Under the pieces are notes generated by a model that saw only the letters and a program-made list of their open reading frames with translations, made no database searches and was not told where the DNA came from. A stretch of DNA of 64,000 nucleotides from Hyaloperonospora brassicae (Eukaryota; Oomycota; Peronosporomycetes; Peronosporales; Peronosporaceae), in the NCBI GenBank assembly GCA_947650285.1, contig CANTFL010001342.1:124001-188000 (forward strand), given 5' to 3'. Position numbers and translations under genes: made by a program. Below are positions 55,008-64,000 of the stretch, piece after piece; position 1 is the stretch's first letter, and each line of letters opens with the position of its first letter.

Positions 55008-55395
55008 TGTAACGGGGCAGCCCGTTACATGATATTGTCACTTAAGGAAAGTGACAATAAAGAATATAAGATGGATATTCTTTAAACAATATCACCAAAG
55101 TGGTGATATTGAAGGGTCGACCAAAGGGTCTGTTCATTGGTTGATATCGTGATGATATCAACCCACCAATCGCCGCAAGACGCGCGCAATGAGTGGTGAC
55201 GAGACGTCACCATACATGCAGTTATATTAGTATAATTGAATTAAGTCAAACGAAGAGACAGTAGTGTAAAGACTTAATTTATTAATATAACAGTTCTACT
55301 TTTACCCTACCTACGCTTCCTCGCTCGCCACGTGTACGTCCGTCGGGGCACCCAAATCCCTTTCGTTAAGTTACGCAAGGGTGTGCCCCGTTACA
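55008..55395 (+). repeat. 3' LTR of element E
   Basis: 388 bp, nearly identical to the 5' LTR. Differences noted by eye are a few substitutions (around ATACATGCAG, ATTGAATTAA, CTTTCG), an altered AGTGTAAAG stretch and one extra T in TTTTACCC. Confidence 0.95.
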
Positions 55396-55400
55396 CTTAC
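55396..55400. repeat. Target-site duplication CTTAC (right)
   Basis: Matches 47416-47420. Confidence 0.9.
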
Positions 55401-55683
55401 TGATAGGGACAAAACAGCTCGTGTTAAATGATGTACTGAGAGATGCCGTCTCTCCGAGGACGAATTGACCTAAACTATTTTATCAGACAAAAAGAATGTT
55501 AATCTGGATGGACCACTTGCATCCCAAAGCTGTTTGGCACCATTTGATAACACTTTTTTTGGACTCAGAGATAATTAATTACATATTACACAAATAACAC
55601 CCAAGCTCCGACATCTACGACAAAAGATGAGTCGCTTGTAGTTTTCTCAAATTTCACCCAAGCTCCGACATCTCCGACGAAGA

Positions 55684-57530
55684 ATGAGTCTGGCCACCCT
55701 CGCATCTACCAATACGAAGCGTGCTCGTGAGAACGCAGCACGCTCGATTTTGAAGTTCCTCGAGGAGGAGGAGGTTAGTTGGGACTACCTGCAGCAGTGC
55801 ATGCAGCGCGAGAGGGCGCCTCTCGTCTTAGAAGCTGTTGTGGACAAGCTCGGCATGTATCTCGAGTTCACGGACGGACGAAAGGGACAGCTTTTAGCTC
55901 GACACTCGGTCATGCAGTACTTTCGACTGGCCAGGAACTGGATGTTGGAACAGTTTCCACAGCATCGAGCAGCGGTCGACACGAACCTTCTTCAGAATGG
56001 ACAGACGCTGGAACGCCATTGCATAAAGCGTGTGTCAGGACCATTTGTGAACAAGGCCCCAGCATGCACAAAGTCGGCTCTCAAGAAAATGATGGAGTAC
56101 TTGTATCCCACTGCGGTTACAGGTGCTGACTACCAATATGCGGCGCTGTTGTGCCTGCTTTGGTTCCTCTTTAGTCGCGCGTCGGACCTCACAATGCTGC
56201 GGAAGGCTAGCTGATCTATTGGATCGGGCGACAAATTCTTCGTCCGTTTTATCCGCATCAAGACTTCGGAAGAGCAAGGTCGGTCGCTCTTCCCCAACGA
56301 AGACTACGACACGTGTTCTCTGCTTGCCATTGCACTAGCCCTTGTGACCCACGCATCACCAATAATTTCAGTGCTGAGCCAACTTCCTAAGCAGTAGGCT
56401 GTTTTGCAGTCCACGTAGGCACCGGCAACTCCGCTCATCGATATGCTTGATTACCAGAGGTTGTGGTGTCTTCGCAGGATACGTCTTCCGCCGCTGCAAA
56501 GATGAAAAACAGTCCAGACAACGCCCCCGGTGTTCACAGCTACGTCAACCATGTTCTTGATCGGTAAAAGCAGGTGTATCCGAGCGCTTGACATCTCACT
56601 TTTTTTTGGCGTGGAGAGGCGCAGCATACGAATGGGGCTGGGTTGTGTGTACAGTGGGTCTTCGACCGAGGGGCTTGGAACATAACACCGACGAACAAAC
56701 CCTTCGCTTATGTCTATAATAAACCGTCCGAAGACCATAAGGTTGCTCAGGTCTTAGGTGGGCGACACCCTGACACATTCGTCTCGCTTCTTTTGATCGA
56801 TGTCTTCGATTCCGGTACTAAGACAAAGTTTCAGGCTGTTGCGACAGCGCTTTTCGACGCGTCTCACGGCTTAGCGACTCTACAGTACGTTGTGAGCGTA
56901 AGGTTGCGTGAAACGCGTATCACTTACTTGCTGCTTCATTATCCATCATTGAAGCGTATCAAAATGAAGGACTTGTGGTCACACGTCTAGAAGCGTGCGT
57001 CATCCGGCAAGGTTATTCCACCAACGAGCTTCTAGCTTGGTTATCGCATCTAGCCTGCAACATGAAAACAAGTCTGCAAACAAACCCCATAAAGGCTTAA
57101 GAAAGATCGAGCAACGTAACAAAACATTCATTATTTCTCAATCAAGCCGCCTTGATTGAACAACTTATTAGGCTGAACCACAAGCTCGACTCTCGCATTT
57201 TTATTGTGGAAGCTACAGTATACAACAAGGAACAGCCTAAAGATACACACGAGAGAATGAGGCTACAATCGATTAAAAAATCAGCAAAACGACGCCGAAC
57301 GAGTACAGTAACAAACCTGAAGGACGTATGGTTCTTCTGGTATGCTCAGGAACCCGAGTCTGGGGTGAGTCTGATAGCTTCAGCAAGCACACGAGATACA
57401 CCGGCAAACTGGTGGCTGCTTATACGAAGCTTTTCTTGCTGATAATTTCGTGCTTGACGAGAAATTTCCGCAGTATCTTGACGCTGTGTTAACGATTGGC
57501 GATGTCGCCGAGATGAGGTTACTGTAGATT
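55684..57530 (+). pseudogene. Crypton-type tyrosine recombinase, decayed
   Basis: A first frame (55684-56214) from ATG reads MSLATLASTNTKRARENAAR and continues through KFLEEEEVSWDYLQQCM to LLCLLWFLFSRASDLTMLRK, the fold and Arg-containing box of oomycete Crypton tyrosine recombinases. It ends at a TGA, but the sequence goes on in another frame (GDKFFVRFIRIKTSEEQG then LFPNEDYDTCSLLAIALALV). A third block (56643-56990) has DRGAWNITPTNKPFAYVYN and SEDHKVAQVLGG, and a fourth (57152-57442) has QLIRLNHKLDSRIF and NLKDVWFFWYAQEP, all in the order expected for this family. At least three frameshifts or stops make it non-functional. Cryptons move as DNA by a recombinase of this kind without terminal repeats, so the ends cannot be set. 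The repeated CCAAGCTCCGACATCT just upstream (about 55603 and 55660) may be part of it. Confidence 0.75.
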
Positions 57531-59753
57531 CATGGCGAGCACAACATCAAGGCCCGCGGAGCACAAATGTCATCAAGTCCATGTGCAATCTACACAAAGC
57601 TGGTCATCTAAGCAAACACATCCAACGATACAGACAACTTCAATCCGCCGGGCGCATTGTAGATTTAGCTTCTGCGCATACTACAAACATCATCGGATAG
57701 ATTATCAACCCGCAGTACCCATAGATGTTGGTCTTCACGCCATTGTACACATGCTGATTGATTCCGCACTAAAGAAGGAGAAATACAACAAGTACATATT
57801 AACAAGATCGGCGAGACACTTTAGCTCGTCCTTACTCTAATATTACAGCGTATATACAGCATAGTACAACAATCCATTTTACCCTTAATCGTCGAGGTCA
57901 GCTCCCTCAAAATGTTCTTGGACATGACAAGTCGTATCACGATGTACACCGTTTACGCACGGGAAACAGGTCATCCGGGTAGTACACGGGCGGCATGTAG
58001 TCCACCATGTAGCTGCTTACCTGTCATTGGATACAACATAACGATCAATGCGCAATTAATAACGCGCGTATAAATACACATAGACACGGGTGCACGTGCA
58101 TATACATTGAATCCCCATCATGTACAAATCGTCCAAAGTCCACATGTTGTGTTAGATTGACACGTTGGCACAACTCACGATGTAGTGAAGTAGATCAGCA
58201 CGTAATATTTAACTTTCGAACACGCACACAAGGAAAATTAATTTGCCTCAATCAATCGTATGTTAAGCCCCCTGTCCACTAATCATTGCTAGCACAAAAA
58301 TGCACACAAAATTGCACACTATTACACAATTTCGTACTGGCTTTGTCCCGGTCGGAGCGTGTCTGAGGTCGGAGATTTCACGGTATGGTATAGGATACCT
58401 TTGGTAGCGGTAAGAAAAGCATGGTGACTTTCTTAGAGGGGAAGCAAAACAGCGAAAAGTACGCAAGTACACTGAAAAAATTATCTCGTGCTTTTCGTGT
58501 ACGATATGAGTACTGATGGACTGATATTTTAGCAGCATAACGCCTCGATACACCAATCTTGAACGACGTCGGCGTGGTTTACGGACAAAATGTTTCCTGT
58601 CATCGAATAGCCAGCCAATTCGCCGGACTTGCACCCGATCAAAAACTCATGGAAGTGCTAGCAGTACATAAGAATCAGCGGCACTATTGGTCTTGAGCTA
58701 AGCTGATTGATTTCATTGTTAAGTGCTGGAGAAATATTGGCGCCGTTTACTATTTATACATCCCCATTCGATGCACAAACGGTGCGTGGAGGTGCTGATA
58801 AATCGGAATGCTCATTTCTTTTAGCTCAGAACCACTTTACTTATGAGCCACGTGCTGTCCGCGTAAAATCACGTTTGGTGCTGTCAGACATATGTTTATA
58901 TAAAAACGACACAGGAATGTAATGTCAACATTAACTTTCTATAAATCGCATTAAAATTATAAGCTATATTATCGGATTGTGACGGCTGAAATGTCAACAA
59001 TCGAGTTTAAAAATAAGCAATAACTAGTATAACTGTACTCGTTTTCAAATTGAGCCTAAATTTGGCATAAATTGCAGAAAACTATTAGATTTTCACTTTT
59101 CACTAGTGTATTGTAAACGTTCAGTCACTTGAAGGGTCAGCAATCGAACTGACGTTTCTCCTAGTGACAAGCGTCCACCTTCTTACCAATGAACCTAAAC
59201 CATTTCAACAATGTGTATCGTATTCAGTGTAATACATCACGTCTTTGACAAATCTATTTGAGCGTTGTATACTTTCGTGCAAGCAGCAAATGATTCGTTT
59301 CGGTTCGTGAATTTGCTCTTGTTTTGATCTTACACCAGCGGTGCCAACTGCCTGACCTACACGATAGGTGCAAAAATCTGCTTCTTACGACCATGTGCTG
59401 CTCCTACATTGTTTTCGCATATCAGAGTAAAGTGCGGACAGGAATAATATAGCCACCCATTCTTTTAAAATTTTAAAGCAATCAAGCCGAGTTTAAGGAC
59501 AGCAAATATAACAACATATATTACTATAAATGGTAAATATGAAAGATCTTAGCTTTTAAAACTCTGAATGTTAAATCAAAAGTATTTATGCTGAGAAATG
59601 TACGACCACAATGATATGGCCACGAAAAAAAGTTAAGTATCGACTCGACCTTAGCGTTGGTAAGAGTCACTAATCTTCAATCTTGTCAATCGTTTCATGT
59701 AATTATTTCAGTATAAGGTTGGACCAAGGTGGAAATTATCCTTTTTGATACAT
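57531..59753. other. AT-richer non-coding stretch
   Basis: No gene seen. Only a tRNA-like relic at 59131-59198 stands out. Confidence 0.5.
59131..59198 (-). other. tRNA-like sequence, possible SINE or tRNA relic
   Basis: On the minus strand GGTTCATTGGTAAGAAGG resembles a D-arm (A box) and GTCAGTTCGATTGCTGAC a T-arm (B box), with TTGTCAC between them where an anticodon loop would be (GTC, Asp-like). The acceptor and anticodon stems do not pair well and the T-loop is one base long, so it is not a working tRNA. It could be a tRNA-derived SINE fragment or chance. Confidence 0.3.
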
Positions 59754-60165
59754 TGTAGCGGAGCTATATCTAGCTCCTAGCCAGAGGAATAATATGTTTT
59801 TACAAAGATAATAAGAATAAACAAAAATAAGGACCCAACGAGTCTTGTCGTTCAGTAAACCTCGACTCGATAAGCCAAGTTGTTCGTAGAACAATGAATT
59901 CGCAAAGTAACAAAGTTCAGGAAGCTCCGAGTCCTGCTCAAGGTAATCGAAGGATCTAGTACATTCACTGCACGAGGTGTGAGAGTCAAATTTTTATTGA
60001 GGCTAACAAAGTCTAGAAACAATTAAGACACCTAAACAAGACTTGACTGTTTTATGATCAAAGAAGCCTTGCGAAGGCACGTATCTTTAAATGATCGTAA
60101 TGAAAATTGGTTTTTATTTACGAATCGAATGCAACTGAGTTCCCCTTCAAGTACTAATATAAGCA
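59754..60165 (-). repeat. Degenerate LTR related to element A
   Basis: On the plus strand it begins TGTAGCGGAGCT...AGCTCCTAG, like the LTR end at 1612 and the reverse of 61780, and contains a GCGAAGGCACGT..GAGTTCCCCTT stretch matching 1830-1870. The far end is set only by the expected length. Divergence is high. Confidence 0.4.
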
Positions 60166-61381
60166 TTTACTTCCCTAGAGTAAAGCCAGAAACGTTTCTC
60201 TCGTACCTGACACGAAACTGTTTCAGATGAGTGGCACAACACACGGTACACGTATCTGTAGCGTCGTGTTCAACTTATCGTGTATCACCGATACACCGTT
60301 CCCCATCAGCCTATTGATACCTCGAATCAACATTCATCTCATTCCATCTAAACGGCTTTAGCCAGGAAAGAACAGGTAACCTCACGACCGCGTTCCTATT
60401 ACTACGCTAGTATGACGCGATAATGGCTCTCAGTGATGGCTATCAGCTTTGAAACATATTATTTTACAAGATATGGTAGACCACGAGAGTGACACTCAAC
60501 TTTCGAGTGAGCACACGTCCTTAAGCACTTTTGTGCAGGGAATTTACCCACTCGAGCACCAAATCCGTTCCCAAAACGATGTGCTGCTAGTTCGCTAACG
60601 GTGCTGAGTAATAATTTTAGGCTGCGAGGCTGACATCATTACCCATAGGCTCGATGAGAAGCATCTGCACTATCTATGGGTGATAAGAGTGCTTGCATTT
60701 GGTCTAGTAATCGTGCGTCTATCCGGGCGAGACAAGAATTTGTTTTGTGTCCGCTCAGCATTGATGATCGACTTCGTCCAGTCGCAAGCCAATTGTTGGT
60801 ACGGTGAAATTACCAAATCCGAGATGACAACGCCTAGCAAAATCTCGGCACGTCAAGCGCTACTTTACACTGCATATCGTGCCGATGGGTCTCTACCTGT
60901 CAAGTCTGACTGATCAAGTACGTGGTGCATCTGTTGCCTCTAATGGACAATCCCTATCATCTTCTACCCTAGTGAGTCGGATTTCAACAATGAGATGCAT
61001 TTCAATCGCCGATTGTAGCGAATGCATCTACTACACAGTCTAGATGCTTTTTAAGCTAGCGGCGACGTTGCCGGTATTTAGTAGAACGAACATTGCGCTA
61101 CGACTTCGCATGGGACGATGACCAGAGGCCAATTTCGTTTGTTGCATCGACCCTCCACCCATATCGGAGGACCGCAGGCGCGATCGCACCGATTTTCTTC
61201 GGCTGCAATTGTCATATGTTCCGGTCATGGCATGACGACTTACCGTCATCGCCTACACGTACGATTGCTAAGCTTGCGATTGGTGGAGTGGACACTGCGT
61301 GGAACGGAGTCACACGTCGGTTAGTTACCAATATAACATGTGTGGTTCACACTAGGGATGAGATCCCATTAAAAGGGATAC
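60166..61381. other. Unassigned repeat-like debris
   Basis: Short frames without motifs, between two LTR relics of opposite orientation. Probably transposon remains, not proven. Confidence 0.35.
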
Positions 61382-61780
61382 TACAACACCTTATCAGTTG
61401 TTGGGGGGGGCTGACGTGTATCAGCCACCAAATAAATGATCTTTAAAAATGGTACTAATTTAAGGTATTCGTGTCTAGATCAGGTACATTTAGGCTAAGG
61501 TTTCTTTTCACGTAGAATCGAGATAAAGTTCGGTGTCTCTTTTGATCTGATAGAGACAAGTTCCTTTCCAAGGCGTCATAGGTCGTTAAAGAGTCAGGTC
61601 TTTGATAGACATTGACTCCTGAGCACATTGTGCAGTCGATTCGTTTAATTGTTAGGTCTCTTAAAACAAGGACCTAAAGCTTTAATCCGTTGGCTCGTAG
61701 AGTTGAGCTCTTTACAGAACTAAATTGCTCGTTACATCGAAAGCCTTCCTCTTTCTAGGAGCTATACCAGATCCGCTACA
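61382..61780 (+). repeat. LTR of element B (same family as element A)
   Basis: About 399 bp, plus orientation, matching the reverse complement of 1612-2011 at both ends and in several internal blocks (TCAGCCACCAAATA, GATCTTT, the final CCGCTACA). It is a 5' LTR, since gag-like sequence follows on the same strand. Confidence 0.6.
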
Positions 61781-61849
61781 CCTTTTATACATGAGAAAAC
61801 TTTGCGCTGCAGCTTATCCGCACTTTTCTGCCGCCTAATCAGGTATATC

Positions 61850-62094
61850 GCGTGCGGTCACGCGTCTTATCTAGCCTTCAGAGCAAGATTAAGTTATCGG
61901 ACTATGTCCGAGAGTTAATGACTATCATAGCTGCTATTCAGATTGAACCTTTCCCAGAGGTAATCCAGGTGACGTGTTCATGGAGGGTCTTCGTATTTCC
62001 CGCCAGAACTATAGTCTTTCGTGTCCACCCCGTTGCTTTGGACGAGACTTTCAACATAGCGCACAATGCAGACTACAAATCTAAGCTTTCTTAG
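61850..62094 (+). pseudogene. Decayed gag fragment of element B
   Basis: Reads SSLQSKIKLSDYVRELMTII, then AAIQIEPFPEVIQVTC and, after a short out-of-frame piece, TIVFRVHPVALDETFNIAHNA. This is the conserved Gag core of oomycete Gypsy elements (helix, PLPE-V-VT, ME-GLR, ART-FRV). Truncated by stops and by the following insertion. Confidence 0.6.
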
Positions 62095-62478
62095 CTCAGA
62101 TATAGGGGGTAAGATAAGCTCCACTCTAGCAAGCTCAATAATCACCTCAGCGTTCTCTAAACCTAACTTACAATTCGTTATAGCACACATTTGTGAGCGC
62201 TGGCGCAGACAACGAGGTTTGTGATTGTTAATGCAAAATTATAGGTAAATTTTTCACGATAAACGTGGTGAACCAGCTACCAGCTGATTTGGTATGTGGT
62301 AGTACTGTATTGAGTAGGAATTTGGATCCATGCATCTTTCACGGTGGAATTCGGTCAATTCTCATACCATACAGGTGTCGCGGTGAGAGCGACGTGTCCC
62401 AAAACGCTTGTGCAGGTTTAAAGTCTTCGCATGGTATCCTCTATTTTCCGCTTCGTAGCCAAAGCCGTACAACCTGTT

Positions 62479-62871
62479 TGTAACGGGGCACACCCTTGCG
62501 TGAACTTAACGCAAGGGCTTTGGTGCGCCCGACAGACGTACACGAGGCAAACGAGGAAGCGTAGATAAGGGAAAAGTAAAACTGTTATATTGATATAATT
62601 AAGTCTATAACCACTGTCTCTCTGTTTGACTTAACTTAATTATGTTAATATAACTGAGTGTATGACGACGTCTACTCACCACTCATTGCGCGGGTCTTGC
62701 GGCGATTGGTGGGTTGATATCGTCAAGATATCAACCAATGAGCGGACTCTTTGGTCGACCCATCAATATCACCACCATTGGTGATATTGTTCAAATAATA
62801 ATCAACTTAATATTATTTATTGTCACTTTCCTTAAAGTGACAATTTCCATGTAACGGGCTGCCCCGTTACA
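62479..62871 (-). repeat. 3' LTR of a second, inverted Gypsy copy (element D)
   Basis: 393 bp. On the minus strand it starts TGTAACGGGGCAGCCCGTTACA and ends TGTGCCCCGTTACA, as in element E, with the polypurine tract beside it (62872-62885). The element therefore continues to the right past the window end, on the minus strand. It is clearly more diverged from E than E's two LTRs are from each other. Confidence 0.9.
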
Positions 62872-63002
62872 TTACCCCCCCTTAACTGATAGTCACCGTG
62901 TGACTATCAAAAAGATGGCGGCCACTCATTGGGCACCATTGGGACAGGGAGCACTTGTTGAGTCCGTTCCATTCACTTTCCACCCGACCTCGCATAGTTA
63001 AC

Positions 63003-64000
63003 ATGTCTATGCGGGGTGACTCAAGACACGCACAGCCCGCTGCTGTGCCAGCCTCTGCGGCAGACGATTCGTCGTCTGCTGCTCGTTCTCCGCCTGCAGC
63101 AAGAGGTGCTGCAGGTGCACGCGGTATCAGCACCGCGTGCGCATGATGACCCTGACATTGAGGTCATCTATTCTGGAGGGTCAGACGTGTCTGACTCGGA
63201 AAAGCCTTTGGAGGCATCGCATTCACTTGCGGTGCCTCATTCATCCACGACACTGCAGGACGTACGGACTCGTGACATGTGTCACAGTCTGTTCGGCAGT
63301 GATGATAAGTCTGATGATGAGTATGATTGCTCATCACCGCGATCAACTCGTGCTCCTTCGCACGATTGACTTGACGATGGTGCAAGCCATCGTCATACTG
63401 ACAACCGTGGTACCGACAAGGGTACCAATGTGAAGCGTGATGAGCTGAAGGCGTGGCGTTTGCCTGAACGGCTCATCAATGGATTGTCTTACGAGACAAG
63501 CCAACATTATCGAATACCCTAATTCGATGCGACTGAGCTTCACGACTTGAGTTCCAGCGCGAAGAACTTTCGCGATGAAGAGGATTTTTATATCGATGTC
63601 TTCTCTAGACGTCGATGGTACAACGGCAACCAAAAGCGGGACAAAGCCTCGCTTTTGGCTGCGTGGAACGCGTTCGTCCAAAACTTAAAGACTTCGGACG
63701 AGAAGGGTCGCTCAAGAAACTTGAGGCGGTACCCCTCAAGTTTAAAAAGCGAACACCAACCGGTGCAAGGTACCGGTTGCATTGTTTGTCGAGTGAGGCA
63801 GATATTCCTTGCCTCACATAGGGAGACCCTTGTGCGAGTTGTGTTGACAACTCACAGCGGGCACCTAGGGATGTGTACTCCCTAAGTTCGCCCTGGGGAA
63901 GGGCACACATCTCGGCTGAGATGAGTGACGCGATTGCCAACTTGAAATCCGTCTACAAGCGCCAAAAGCGCGTGTTTACCGATGGTCCCTCGGACCTATC
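63003..64000 (+). pseudogene. Antisense ORF of element D, broken, truncated by window edge
   Basis: Starts at ATG 63003 (MSMRGDSRHAQPAAVPASAA) and follows the antisense protein of element E through at least three frame changes: DDPDIEVIYSGGSDVSDSE (from 63140), TVKR-like KGTNVKRDELKAWRLPE (63420), then SSAKNFRDEEDFYIDVF and LLAAWNAFVQN (63550-63690) and RRTP-like KKRTPTGARYRLHCLSSEA (63750-63810). There is also a stop near 63522. The parallel with 53273-54877 at protein level, over about 300 residues, is the main evidence that the antisense frame is a real gene of this family. Confidence 0.75.

Larger units (their letters stand above)
47421..55395 (+). mobile_element. Ty3/Gypsy chromovirus LTR retrotransposon (element E), 7,975 bp
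   Basis: Complete element bounded by two LTRs (47421-47806; 55008-55395) that I estimate at roughly 97% identity by eye, and by the 5 bp duplication CTTAC. Order is LTR, primer site, gag, protease, reverse transcriptase, RNase H, integrase, chromodomain, antisense ORF, polypurine tract, LTR. The integrase after RT makes it Gypsy-type, and the C-terminal chromodomain makes it a chromovirus. Gag-pol is interrupted by several frameshifts and one stop (see gag and pol), so this copy is probably not autonomous, although insertion was fairly recent. Its whole length is packed with short inverted repeats, unlike the host genes around it. A second, diverged copy begins at 62479 in the opposite orientation. 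Confidence 0.95.

Noticed and set aside
47421..55395. CRISPR-like array suggested by the regular short palindromes
   Set aside because: The hairpins differ in sequence from each other, lack constant repeats and spacers, and lie inside retroelement genes of a eukaryote.

Overview
The window is nuclear DNA of an oomycete, most likely a Peronosporales (Phytophthora or downy-mildew) type. The evidence is compact genes with few, short (65-175 nt) GT-AG introns, GC-rich third codon positions, a local excess of START/FYVE zinc-finger proteins, an initiator-like promoter motif of the oomycete kind close to a start codon, a Crypton-type tyrosine recombinase relic, and chromodomain-bearing Ty3/Gypsy LTR elements. 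No bacterial operon logic, CRISPR or plasmid feature is present.

Layout. 1-2011: a decayed LTR retrotransposon running off the left edge (gag and LTR on the minus strand). 2971-46328: the host gene island. In order it holds a six-pass membrane protein of unknown function (+), a ubiquitin-like domain fused to ribosomal protein eL41 (-), a TAPT1-family membrane protein (+), a START-like/FYVE/PUB-like protein (+), a small LYR-motif mitochondrial assembly factor (+), cystathionine beta-synthase (-) divergent from serine hydroxymethyltransferase (+), a START plus FYVE-like protein (-), a 5.7 kb gene-poor stretch with a START-family relic, a MATE transporter (+), a group-XII-like secreted phospholipase A2 (+) convergent with TFIID subunit TAF10 (-), a 4 kb stretch of broken reading frames, a START/FYVE/GAF protein (+), a mitochondrial-type PPR protein (+) and tubulin-folding cofactor E (+). 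47421-64000: a transposon graveyard. It has one nearly complete 7,975 bp Gypsy chromovirus with 5 bp target duplication, a broken Crypton recombinase, older LTRs, and at the right edge an inverted, decayed second copy of the same Gypsy family.

Functional links. CBS and SHMT are PLP enzymes that share serine as substrate and start 383 bp apart on opposite strands, so they probably share a promoter region. Several genes (13147, 22008, 37603 and the relic near 27600) belong to the lipid-binding START / phosphoinositide-binding FYVE family that is expanded in oomycetes.

The most unusual signals are: (1) the Gypsy element (and its relatives here) is tiled with adjacent short hairpin-forming inverted repeats, through LTR and coding sequence alike; (2) it carries a long antisense ORF, conserved in a second diverged copy, whose coiled-coil tail overlaps the chromodomain end of pol; (3) eL41 is made as the tail of a ubiquitin-like fusion ending in Gly-Gly. 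All intron-exon structures were deduced by eye from GT-AG sites and protein continuity.
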